Assembly: GCA_003567075.1 (NCBI GenBank)
Contig: PXAU01000361.1
Span: forward strand, 1-5,620
Source: Trueperaceae bacterium
Lineage (GTDB): Bacteria; Deinococcota; Deinococci; Deinococcales; Trueperaceae
Direction of reading: 5' to 3'
Length of the DNA: 5,620 bases
This document shows positions 1 to 4,682 of the stretch, one piece after another (position 1 is the stretch's first letter; each line of letters starts with the position of its first letter). The notes beneath the pieces were generated by a model. It was not told where the DNA came from. It ran no database searches and saw only the letters and a list, made by a program, of their open reading frames with translations. The position numbers were made by a program, and so were the translations under genes.

Positions 1-2
1 AT

Positions 3-122
3 AATGTTGAGTTGGATGTGGTGTTGATCAAGCCGATTGCGATGGAGGAGGGGTTGCGGTTCGCGATTCGGGAGGGTGGTCGGACGGTTGGTGCGGGTGT
101 CGTCACCGCCGTGACCAAGTAA
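3..122 (+). CDS. tuf: Elongation factor Tu, C-terminal end (partial, 5' cut by window)
   Basis: EF-Tu is the GTPase that carries aminoacyl-tRNA to the ribosomal A site. Only the last 39 codons and the TAA stop are in the window; the gene runs off the left edge. The reading frame gives NVELDVVLIKPIAMEEGLRF, then AIREGGRTVGAGVVTAVTK. This is the end of the third (beta-barrel) domain, and the EGLRFAIREGGRTVGAG stretch is nearly invariant in bacterial EF-Tu. The final residues TAVTK differ from the more usual TKI-type ending. Codon use is odd: only 2 of the first 32 codons end in C, and about 10 end in T, whereas the next gene is strongly C-ending. The last seven codons switch to the C/G-ending style. 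The tuf-rpsJ neighbourhood is typical of bacteria. The identification is firm; the cause of the codon shift is unknown. Confidence 0.96.
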   Translation, partial: NVELDVVLIKPIAMEEGLRFAIREGGRTVGAGVVTAVTK

Positions 123-124
123 CC

Positions 125-445
125 ATGGCCACCCCCAAGATCCGCATCAAGTTGCGCGCATTCGACCATCGGTCGCTGGACTCCAGCGCCACCAAGATCG
201 TCGAGACCGTGCGCCGCACCGGGGCCAAGGTCGCCGGCCCGGTGCCCCTGCCCACCCGCATCCGACGCTTCTGCGTGCTCCGCAGCCCCTTCGTCGACAA
301 GGACAGCCGCGAGCACTTCGAGATCCGCACCCACAACCGGCTGATCGACATCAAGTCGCCCACCAAGTCGACCATCGACAGCCTGATGCACCTCGACCTC
401 CCCACGGGGGTCGACATCGAGATCAAGACGGTCGGAGGCCGATGA
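125..445 (+). CDS. rpsJ: 30S ribosomal protein S10
   Basis: S10 binds in the 30S head; in other bacteria it also acts with NusB in transcription antitermination. The product is 106 aa, close to the usual 101-106. It shows IRIKLRAFDH near the N-terminus, the family signature around residues 29-44 (VRRTGAKVAGPVPLPT), the Deinococcota-like RIRRFCVLRSPF (45-56), EIRTHNRLIDI (66-76) and the end DLPTGVDIEIKTVGGR. The start is ATG 125, because it gives the normal N-terminus MATPKIRIKL and an earlier start would run into tuf. It begins two bases after the tuf stop and has no recognisable Shine-Dalgarno sequence upstream, so translation probably depends on ribosomes finishing tuf (inference). There is no room for an S10 leader. 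The last codons (gtc gga ggc) supply the ribosome binding site for rplC. Confidence 0.98.
   Translation: MATPKIRIKLRAFDHRSLDSSATKIVETVRRTGAKVAGPVPLPTRIRRFCVLRSPFVDKDSREHFEIRTHNRLIDIKSPTKSTIDSLMHLDLPTGVDIEIKTVGGR
434..438 (+). promoter_or_regulatory. Ribosome binding site deciding the rplC start
   Basis: GGAGG at the end of rpsJ. It is 9 bases from GTG 448 and 3 bases from ATG 442. Three bases is too close for normal initiation, so this site favours the GTG start of L3, which also gives the family N-terminus MKGILG. Confidence 0.75.
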
Positions 446-447
446 GC

Positions 448-1068
448 GTGAAAGGCATCCTCGGCACGAAGGTGGGGATGACCCAGGTCTGGCGTGATGA
501 CAAGCTCGTGCCCGTCACCGTCGTCCTGGCCGGTCCCTGCCCCGTCGTGCAGCGCAAGACCCCCGAGCGCGACGGCTACAGCGCCGTGCAGCTCGGCTGG
601 GTCGAGAAGAAGGAGCGGCGGGCCACGAAGCCCGAGCTGGGCCACGCCAAGGCCTACGGGGTGGCGCCGCAGCGGCATCTGGTCGAGTTCCGCGACTACG
701 ATCCCGAAGGTGACGCGGTCACCGTCGACATCTTCGAGCCCGGTCAGAAGCTCGACGTGACCGGCACCAGCAAGGGTCGCGGCACCGCCGGCGTCATGAA
801 GCGCTGGGGCTTCGCGGGCATGCCCGCGTCGCACGGCACCAAGAAGAAGCACCGTCACCCCGGCTCGATCGGCCAGAGCAAGTTCCCCGGTCGCGTCTAC
901 AAGGGTAAGCGGATGGCCGGCCACTACGGCGCCGAGACCGTCACCACGATCGGGCTCGAGGTCGTGGACGTGCGTCCCGACGACAACGTGATCCTGCTCA
1001 AGGGCGCCGTCCCCGGCCCCAACGGCGGTCTCGTGGTCCTGAAGGACTCGAACAGGAAGGTGCGCTGA
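448..1068 (+). CDS. rplC: 50S ribosomal protein L3 (GTG start preferred)
   Basis: L3 is a primary 23S rRNA-binding protein whose central extension reaches the peptidyl transferase centre. From GTG 448 the product is 206 aa, starting MKGILGTKVGMTQVW, the usual N-terminus in this group. An ATG at 442, overlapping the rpsJ stop, would add only Met-Ser and read the GTG as Val. I prefer 448 because GGAGG at 434-438 lies 9 bases upstream of it but only 3 from the ATG. Landmarks (448 numbering) are PVTVVLAGPCPVVQRKTPE (22-40), DVTGTSKGRGTAGVMKRWGF (103-122), the inner loop SHGTKKKHRHPGSIGQ (128-143), GRVYKGKRMAGHYG (148-161) and LLKGAVPGPNGGLVVLK (183-199). The Gln at 143 is in the position of the L3 glutamine methylated by PrmB in E. 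coli; whether it is modified here is unknown. The stop shares one base with the rplD start. Confidence 0.96.
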   Translation: MKGILGTKVGMTQVWRDDKLVPVTVVLAGPCPVVQRKTPERDGYSAVQLGWVEKKERRATKPELGHAKAYGVAPQRHLVEFRDYDPEGDAVTVDIFEPGQKLDVTGTSKGRGTAGVMKRWGFAGMPASHGTKKKHRHPGSIGQSKFPGRVYKGKRMAGHYGAETVTTIGLEVVDVRPDDNVILLKGAVPGPNGGLVVLKDSNRKVR

Positions 1069-1727
1069 TGGCGGTCACGGTCGACGTCATCGGGAGCGGC
1101 CGCAAGGTCGTCCTCGACCTGCCCGAACCCAAGGAGTCGGTGCTGCACGAGGTGGTGGCCTGGCAGCTCTCCAAGCGCCGCCGTGGCACCGCCGCCACGC
1201 AGACCCGCTCGGTCGTCACCGGCTCGACCGGCAAGATCTACCCCCAGAAGGGGACCGGGCGCGCCCGCCACGGCAGCCGCAAGGCGCCGATCTTCGTCGG
1301 CGGCGGCATCGCCTTCGGGCCGCAGCCGCGCGACTACGCCTACAGCCTGCCCAAGCGGGTGCGGCGCCTGGGCCTCGACATGGCCCTGGCCGCCCGCGCG
1401 CGCGACGGCAAGCTGACGCTGGTGGAGCGCTTCGACGTGGCGGACGGGCGCACGAAGGAGTTCGTGGCCTGGGCAAGCGCCAACGGCTTCGACGGCAGCG
1501 AGCGCGTGCTGCTGGTCTCGGACGACGAGCTGGTCCGGCGCGCGGCGCGCAACCTGCCCTGGGTGAACGTGCTGCCCGGGCGCGCGCTCAACGTCTACGA
1601 CATCCTGCGCTGCGAACGCGTGATCGCCGACGCGGCGCTGTTCCCGAGCGATCCGAGCGACCTGCGCGACGAGAGTGCTCCGAGTGCCGAGGACGCTCCG
1701 AGCGCCGAGGACGGAGGCGAGGCATGA
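1068..1727 (+). CDS. rplD: 50S ribosomal protein L4 with acidic repeat tail
   Basis: L4 binds domain I of 23S rRNA, and its long loop lines the peptide exit tunnel. The product is 219 aa against roughly 200-207 in many bacteria. The globular start includes LHEVVAWQLSKRRRGTA (26-42). The tunnel loop is GKIYPQKGTGRARHGSRKAP (55-74), whose KGTGRARHG is the classic motif; changes at the equivalent of Lys61 give macrolide resistance in E. coli. FVGGGIAFGPQPRDY (76-90) follows, then a Rossmann-like half ending VNVLPGRALNVYDILR (166-181). From about residue 194 there is a low-complexity acidic tail with PSD-PSD and APSAED-APSAED repeats. The start is ATG 1068 in a TGATG junction, with AGGAAGG at 1054-1060, 7 bases upstream. 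In E. coli L4 autoregulates this operon through the S10 leader, but no such leader is present before rpsJ here. The stop overlaps the rplW start by four bases. Confidence 0.98.
   Translation: MAVTVDVIGSGRKVVLDLPEPKESVLHEVVAWQLSKRRRGTAATQTRSVVTGSTGKIYPQKGTGRARHGSRKAPIFVGGGIAFGPQPRDYAYSLPKRVRRLGLDMALAARARDGKLTLVERFDVADGRTKEFVAWASANGFDGSERVLLVSDDELVRRAARNLPWVNVLPGRALNVYDILRCERVIADAALFPSDPSDLRDESAPSAEDAPSAEDGGEA
1644..1661 (+). repeat. 9-bp tandem repeat in the rplD tail
   Basis: Two copies of CCGAGCGAT/C (1644-1652 and 1653-1661), differing only in the last base and in frame, each encoding Pro-Ser-Asp. They start the low-complexity C-terminal tail of L4. Confidence 0.8.
1677..1712 (+). repeat. 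18-bp tandem repeat in the rplD tail
   Basis: Two 18-base copies (1677-1694 and 1695-1712) that differ at one base (agt versus agc). Both are in frame and encode Ala-Pro-Ser-Ala-Glu-Asp. The near identity suggests a recent duplication that lengthened the acidic tail of L4 without shifting the frame. Confidence 0.9.
1713..1717 (+). promoter_or_regulatory. Ribosome binding site of rplW
   Basis: GGAGG, 6 bases before ATG 1724. It is formed by the two glycine codons (gga ggc) of the L4 tail, so the same bases encode the L4 C-terminus and initiate L23. Confidence 0.8.
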
Positions 1728-2011
1728 ACCCGCACGACGTCCTGCTGCGCCCGGTGCTCAGCGAGAAGGCCGTGGCCGAGATCGGTTCGGGCAAGTACGC
1801 CTTCTTCGTGCACCCCAGCGCCAACCGCACCCAGGTCAAGGACGCTGTCGAGCGCGTCTTCAACGTCGAGGTCCAGAAGGTCAACGTCGCCAAGGTGCGG
1901 CGCAAGCAGAAGCGCCTGGGGCGCTTCGTGGGTCTCACCTCGCAGCGCAAGAAGGCGATCGTGACCTTGCGCGCCGGCCAACGCATCCAACAGCTCGAAG
2001 GGCTTACCTGA
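1724..2011 (+). CDS. rplW: 50S ribosomal protein L23
   Basis: L23 sits at the exit of the peptide tunnel, where it docks trigger factor and signal recognition particle in well-studied bacteria. The product is 95 aa, the usual size. It shows the N-terminal HDVLLRPVLSEKA (4-16), KYAFFVHPSANRTQVKDAVE (24-43), FNVEVQKVNV (46-55), a basic loop VRRKQKRLGRFVG (58-70) and RKKAIVTLRAGQ (75-86). The start is ATG 1724, overlapping the rplD stop as ATGA, with GGAGG at 1713-1717, 6 bases upstream and encoded by Gly codons in the L4 tail. RPVLSEK and KKAIVTL leave little doubt about the family. Confidence 0.97.
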   Translation: MNPHDVLLRPVLSEKAVAEIGSGKYAFFVHPSANRTQVKDAVERVFNVEVQKVNVAKVRRKQKRLGRFVGLTSQRKKAIVTLRAGQRIQQLEGLT

Positions 2012-2021
2012 GGGAGGGATC

Positions 2022-2855
2022 ATGCCTACGAAGAAATACCGCCCCTACACCCCCTCCCGCCGCTTCATGACCACGTCGGACTTCGGCGAGGTCACCAAGC
2101 GCGAGCCCGAGAAGGCGCTGCTGGCGCCGCTGTCGAAGTCCGGCGGGCGCAACAACCGCGGTCGCATCACCTCGCGCTTCCGCGGCGGTGGGCACAAGCG
2201 GCGCTACCGCGTCATCGACTTCCGGCGCCGCGACAAGGCCGGCGTGCCGGCCACCGTCGCGGCCATCGAGTACGACCCCAACCGCAGCGCCAACCTGGCT
2301 CTGCTGCACTACCACGACGGCGAGAAGCGCTACGTGCTGGCGCCTGAGAAGGTGCGCGTCGGCAGCGTCATCGTGGCCGGCCCCGAGGCCGAGCCCGAGG
2401 TCGGCAACGCCATGCCGCTGCGTTTCGTGCCGGTCGGTTCGGTGGTGCACGCCATCGAGATGATCCCCGGCAAGGGCGCCCAGATCGCCCGCAGCGCCGG
2501 CACTGGCGTGCAGATCCAGGGCCGCGACGGCGCCTACGTGACCTTGCGGCTGCCCAGCGGCGAGCTGCGGCGCGTCCACGGCGAGTGCTACGCCACCGTC
2601 GGCAGCGTCGGCAACGCCGAGCACAAGAACATCGTGCTGGGCAAGGCTGGCCGCACGCGCTGGCTGGGCCGGAAGCCCCACAACCGCGGCCGTTCCATGA
2701 ACCCGGTCGACCACCCGCACGGCGGCGGTGAAGGTCGCTCCACCGGCGGCCGTCCGCCCGTGAGCCCCTGGGGCCAGCAGGCCAAGGGCTACAAGACGCG
2801 CGATCGCAAGAAGGGCTCCAGCAGCTTCATCGTGCGCCGCCGGAAGGAGAAGTGA
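2022..2855 (+). CDS. rplB: 50S ribosomal protein L2
   Basis: L2 binds domain IV of 23S rRNA, is needed for subunit joining and supports peptidyl transfer. The product is 277 aa, the normal length. The basic N-terminus KKYRPYTPSRRFMT (4-17) is followed by GGRNNRGRITSRFRGGGHKR (41-60), the OB-fold part with AAIEYDPNRSANLALLHY (80-97), and the SH3-like part with IPGKGAQIARSAGTGVQ (148-164) and LPSGELRRVHGECYATVGSV (177-196). The family signature VDHPHGGGEGRS lies at 229-240; its first histidine (His231) matches E. coli His229, implicated in peptidyl transferase activity. The C-terminus is very basic (SSSFIVRRRKEK). The start is ATG 2022, 10 bases after the rplW stop, with a GGGAGGG tract at 2012-2018 immediately before it. 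The final Arg-Lys-Glu codons hold the rpsS ribosome binding site. Confidence 0.98.
   Translation: MPTKKYRPYTPSRRFMTTSDFGEVTKREPEKALLAPLSKSGGRNNRGRITSRFRGGGHKRRYRVIDFRRRDKAGVPATVAAIEYDPNRSANLALLHYHDGEKRYVLAPEKVRVGSVIVAGPEAEPEVGNAMPLRFVPVGSVVHAIEMIPGKGAQIARSAGTGVQIQGRDGAYVTLRLPSGELRRVHGECYATVGSVGNAEHKNIVLGKAGRTRWLGRKPHNRGRSMNPVDHPHGGGEGRSTGGRPPVSPWGQQAKGYKTRDRKKGSSSFIVRRRKEK
2844..2849 (+). promoter_or_regulatory. Ribosome binding site deciding the rpsS start
   Basis: AAGGAG inside the last codons of rplB. It is 8 bases from GTG 2858 and 2 bases from GTG 2852. The spacing selects 2858 and the S19 N-terminus MARS. Confidence 0.75.
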
Positions 2856-2857
2856 TC

Positions 2858-3127
2858 GTGGCTCGCTCCATGAAGAAAGGCCCGTTCATCGACCCGCACC
2901 TGCTCAAGAAGGTCGACGCGGCCAACGAGAAGGGCGATCGCCGCGTGATCAAGACCTGGAGCCGGCGCAGCACCATCATCCCCGAGATGGTGGGGCACAC
3001 CATCGGCGTCTACAACGGCAAGCAGCACGTCCCCGTCTTCGTCCAGGAGAACATGGTCGGGCACAAGCTCGGCGAGTTCTCGCCCACCCGGGCCTTCCGG
3101 GGTCACAGCGGTAGCCGGAAGGACTGA
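2858..3127 (+). CDS. rpsS: 30S ribosomal protein S19 (GTG start)
   Basis: S19 binds 16S rRNA in the 30S head with S13 and contacts the A-site side and the inter-subunit bridge. From GTG 2858 the product is 89 aa: MARSMKKGPFIDPHLLKKVD, TWSRRSTIIPEMVGHTIGVY (33-52), NGKQHVPVFVQENMVGHKLG (53-72) and EFSPTRAFRGH (73-83). These are textbook S19 motifs. A GTG at 2852, overlapping the rplB stop, would add two residues (Met-Ile). I prefer 2858 because M-x-R-S-x-K-K-G-P is the normal family N-terminus and the AAGGAG at 2844-2849 is 8 bases from it but only 2 from the other. The ATG at 2870 would remove the conserved first residues. The junction is TGA-tc-GTG. The C-terminus (SGSRKD) is shorter than the lysine-rich end I recall in Deinococcus. 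Confidence 0.96.
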   Translation: MARSMKKGPFIDPHLLKKVDAANEKGDRRVIKTWSRRSTIIPEMVGHTIGVYNGKQHVPVFVQENMVGHKLGEFSPTRAFRGHSGSRKD

Positions 3128-3129
3128 TC

Positions 3130-3471
3130 GTGGCCGCCGCGACCGCACGACTCCGCATGCTGCGCTCGACGCCTCGCAAGACGCGCCTCGTCGCCGACCT
3201 CATCCGCGGCAAGGACGTCAGCGACGCCGAGGCGATCTTGCGCTTCACCGACCGCCGCGCCGCGACGCCCCTGCTCAAGCTGCTGAACAGCGCCAAGGCC
3301 AACGCGGTCAACAACCACGACATGTTCGAGGACACGCTGTTCGTGTCGCAAGTGCAGGTGGGCGACGGGCCCACCCTCAAGCGCTACCTGCCGCGCGCCC
3401 GCGGGCGCGCCGACCTGATGCGCAAGCGCACCTGCCACATCACGATCACCCTGGAGGAACGACGTGGGTAA
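3130..3471 (+). CDS. rplV: 50S ribosomal protein L22 (GTG start)
   Basis: L22 contacts all six 23S rRNA domains, and its long beta-hairpin lines the exit tunnel next to L4. The product is 113 aa, a typical bacterial length and shorter at the N-terminus than the Deinococcus proteins I recall. It shows LRMLRSTPRKTRLVADLIRG (8-27), VSDAEAILRFTDRRAATPLL (30-49), LLNSAKANAVNNHD (51-64) and the hairpin GDGPTLKRYLPRARGRADLM (78-97) with KRTCHITITLEE after it. The hairpin is where macrolide-resistance changes occur in other bacteria; nothing here looks deleted. The start is GTG 3130, two bases after the rpsS stop, with GGAAGGA at 3117-3123, 6 bases upstream. The gene overlaps rpsC by eight bases, and its Glu-Glu codons (gag gaa) form the rpsC ribosome binding site. 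Confidence 0.97.
   Translation: MAAATARLRMLRSTPRKTRLVADLIRGKDVSDAEAILRFTDRRAATPLLKLLNSAKANAVNNHDMFEDTLFVSQVQVGDGPTLKRYLPRARGRADLMRKRTCHITITLEERRG
3453..3457 (+). promoter_or_regulatory. Ribosome binding site of rpsC
   Basis: GGAGG, 6 bases before GTG 3464, within the rplV codons for Leu-Glu-Glu. It supports a GTG start that overlaps rplV by eight bases. Confidence 0.8.
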
Positions 3472-4252
3472 CAAGATCAACCCGATCGGGTTCCGCCTCG
3501 GTGTCAACAAGGCGTCCTCGGCGCGTTGGTACGCCAACACCAAGGCCTACCCCGGGCTGCTGCAAGAGGACGAGATGATCCGCCAGGCGGTCCACGAGGA
3601 CGTGGGTCGCGCCGGGATCAGCCGCATCGACATCGAGCGCGCCGCGCACAACATCAACATCACCATCCACACCGCCAAGCCCGGCGTCGTGATCGGGCGC
3701 GGCGGCGAGTCGATCAAGGCCTTGCGGGCGAAGCTCGACGGCAAGGTCAAGGGCACCATCGCCGTCAACGTGCAGGAGGTGCCGAACCCCAACACCAACG
3801 CCACCTTGGTGGCGCTGCGCATCGCCGAGCAGCTCGTGCGCCGCTTCGCCTTCCGCCGCGCCATGAAGCAGGCCGTGCAGCGCACCATGGAGTCCGGCGC
3901 CAAGGGCGTCAAGATCCGCTGCTCCGGTCGCCTGGGCGGCATCGAGCAGGCGCGCCCCGAGTGGTACAGCGACGGCCGCGTGCCGCTGCAGACCCTGCGC
4001 GCCGACATCGACTACGGCACCGCCGAAGCCCGCACCACCTACGGCGTGGTGGGCGTCAAGGCCTGGGTGTTCCACGGCGAGATCGTCGGCGACCGCTCGC
4101 GCGCGCGCGCCGTGCTGCCGCGCCCGCGCCAGGACGAGGACAAGCGCGGACGCCGTCGGCGCCCGCAGGCCCGCCGCGGCCCCGGTGGACGCGGCCGCGA
4201 GGCCGGCACCGGCCCCGGCGCCGGCCGACCGCGCGTCAGGAAGGACCGCTAA
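3464..4252 (+). CDS. rpsC: 30S ribosomal protein S3 with Arg/Gly/Pro-rich tail
   Basis: S3 lies at the mRNA entry channel of the 30S subunit. From GTG 3464 the product is 262 aa: MGNKINPIGFRLGVNKASSA, then a type II KH domain with AKPGVVIGRGGESIKALRAK (71-90), whose GRGG at 78-81 is the GxxG loop. The C-terminal domain includes RRFAFRRAMKQAVQRTMESG (126-145), SGRLGGIEQARPEWY (154-168) and GRVPLQTLRADIDYGTAEAR (171-190). Arg131, Arg132 and Lys135 fall on the residues tied to mRNA helicase activity in E. coli S3. From about residue 222 there is a 40-residue low-complexity tail rich in Arg, Gly and Pro, longer than in E. coli (233 aa in total). GGAGG at 3453-3457 lies 6 bases before the GTG. The start overlaps rplV by eight bases. 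Confidence 0.98.
   Translation: MGNKINPIGFRLGVNKASSARWYANTKAYPGLLQEDEMIRQAVHEDVGRAGISRIDIERAAHNINITIHTAKPGVVIGRGGESIKALRAKLDGKVKGTIAVNVQEVPNPNTNATLVALRIAEQLVRRFAFRRAMKQAVQRTMESGAKGVKIRCSGRLGGIEQARPEWYSDGRVPLQTLRADIDYGTAEARTTYGVVGVKAWVFHGEIVGDRSRARAVLPRPRQDEDKRGRRRRPQARRGPGGRGREAGTGPGAGRPRVRKDR
4201..4226 (+). other. GC-only inverted repeat near the end of rpsC
   Basis: GGCCGGC (4201-4207) and GCCGGCC (4220-4226) are perfect reverse complements around a 12-base loop. It lies within the coding sequence of the S3 tail, 12 bases before the purine run used for rplP. No T-run follows, so it is not an intrinsic terminator. In sequence this GC-rich it may be chance from Gly/Ala/Pro codons. Confidence 0.35.
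4238..4245 (+). promoter_or_regulatory. Probable distant ribosome binding site of rplP
   Basis: AGGAAGGA in the last rpsC codons (Arg-Lys-Asp). It ends 11 bases before ATG 4257, longer than the 5-9 bases seen at most other junctions here. No better purine run lies closer, and the start itself is fixed by the invariant MLLPKR. Confidence 0.55.
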
Positions 4253-4256
4253 CGCC

Positions 4257-4682
4257 ATGCTGTTGCCCAAACGCGTCAAGTACCGCAAGCAGATGCGGGG
4301 CCGCACGCGCGGCGACACCAAGGGTGGGGACTACCTCGCCTTCGGTGATTACGGCCTGGTGGCCATGGAGCCGGCCTGGATCAAGTCGAACCAGATCGAG
4401 GCCTGCCGCATCGCCATGAGCCGATTCTTCCGCCGCGGTGGCAAGATCTACATCCGCATCTTCCCCGACAAGCCCGTCACCAAGAAGCCGCAGGAAGTGC
4501 GGATGGGGAAGGGCAAGGGCGCGGTCGAGTACTGGGTCTCGGTGGTGAAGCCCGGGCGGGTGCTGTTCGAGGTCGCCAACGTCACCGAGGAGCAGGCCAC
4601 GGAAGCCTTCCGGCTGGCTGGGCACAAGCTCCCGATCCAGGTCAAGATGGTCAAGCGCGAGGTCTACGATGAAGCCCAATGA
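4257..4682 (+). CDS. rplP: 50S ribosomal protein L16
   Basis: L16 helps position tRNA in the large-subunit A site and is added late in assembly. The product is 141 aa: MLLPKRVKYRKQMRGRTRGD, KGGDYLAFGDYGLVAMEPAW (22-41), IKSNQIEACRIAMSRFFRRG (42-61), GKIYIRIFPDKPVTKKP (62-78), VRMGKGKGAVEYWVSVVKPG (81-100) and FRLAGHKLPI (118-127). It ends KREVYDEAQ, which closely resembles Deinococcus L16 as I remember it. The start is ATG 4257, the invariant MLLPKR N-terminus. The frame stays open back to an ATG at 4185, but that would add an Ala/Pro-rich stretch that is only a shadow of the rpsC tail. The purine run AGGAAGGA at 4238-4245 is 11 bases away, rather far, so coupling to the rpsC stop four bases before may matter. 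The last 14 bases are shared with rpmC. Confidence 0.97.
   Translation: MLLPKRVKYRKQMRGRTRGDTKGGDYLAFGDYGLVAMEPAWIKSNQIEACRIAMSRFFRRGGKIYIRIFPDKPVTKKPQEVRMGKGKGAVEYWVSVVKPGRVLFEVANVTEEQATEAFRLAGHKLPIQVKMVKREVYDEAQ
4659..4662 (+). promoter_or_regulatory. Ribosome binding site of rpmC
   Basis: GAGG, 6 bases before ATG 4669, within rplP. It supports an L29 start 14 bases inside the end of L16. Confidence 0.65.

Noticed and set aside
103..924. Minus-strand open frame of 273 codons opposite rpsJ and rplC
   Set aside because: Low-complexity, stop-free by GC bias only, and fully opposite two conserved genes.
2852..2857. rpsS start at GTG 2852
   Set aside because: It is only two bases from the AAGGAG run and adds Met-Ile before the normal MARS start; GTG 2858 has good spacing.
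4185..4256. Upstream extension of rplP to ATG 4185
   Set aside because: It would add 24 Ala/Pro-rich residues in front of the invariant MLLPKR, and they come from reading the rpsC tail out of frame.
3446..4321. Long minus-strand open frame (291 codons) opposite rpsC and rplP
   Set aside because: The C/G-rich third positions of the + strand genes remove stops from the opposite strand. Its translation is Ala/Gly/Val/Leu/Asp-rich low complexity, matches no family, and lies wholly under an unmistakable S3 gene.
3526..4419. Plus-strand frame of 297 codons overlapping rpsC in another phase
   Set aside because: Its product is dominated by Arg, Ala, Pro and His from a shifted reading of GC-rich codons, while the rpsC frame gives a perfect S3.
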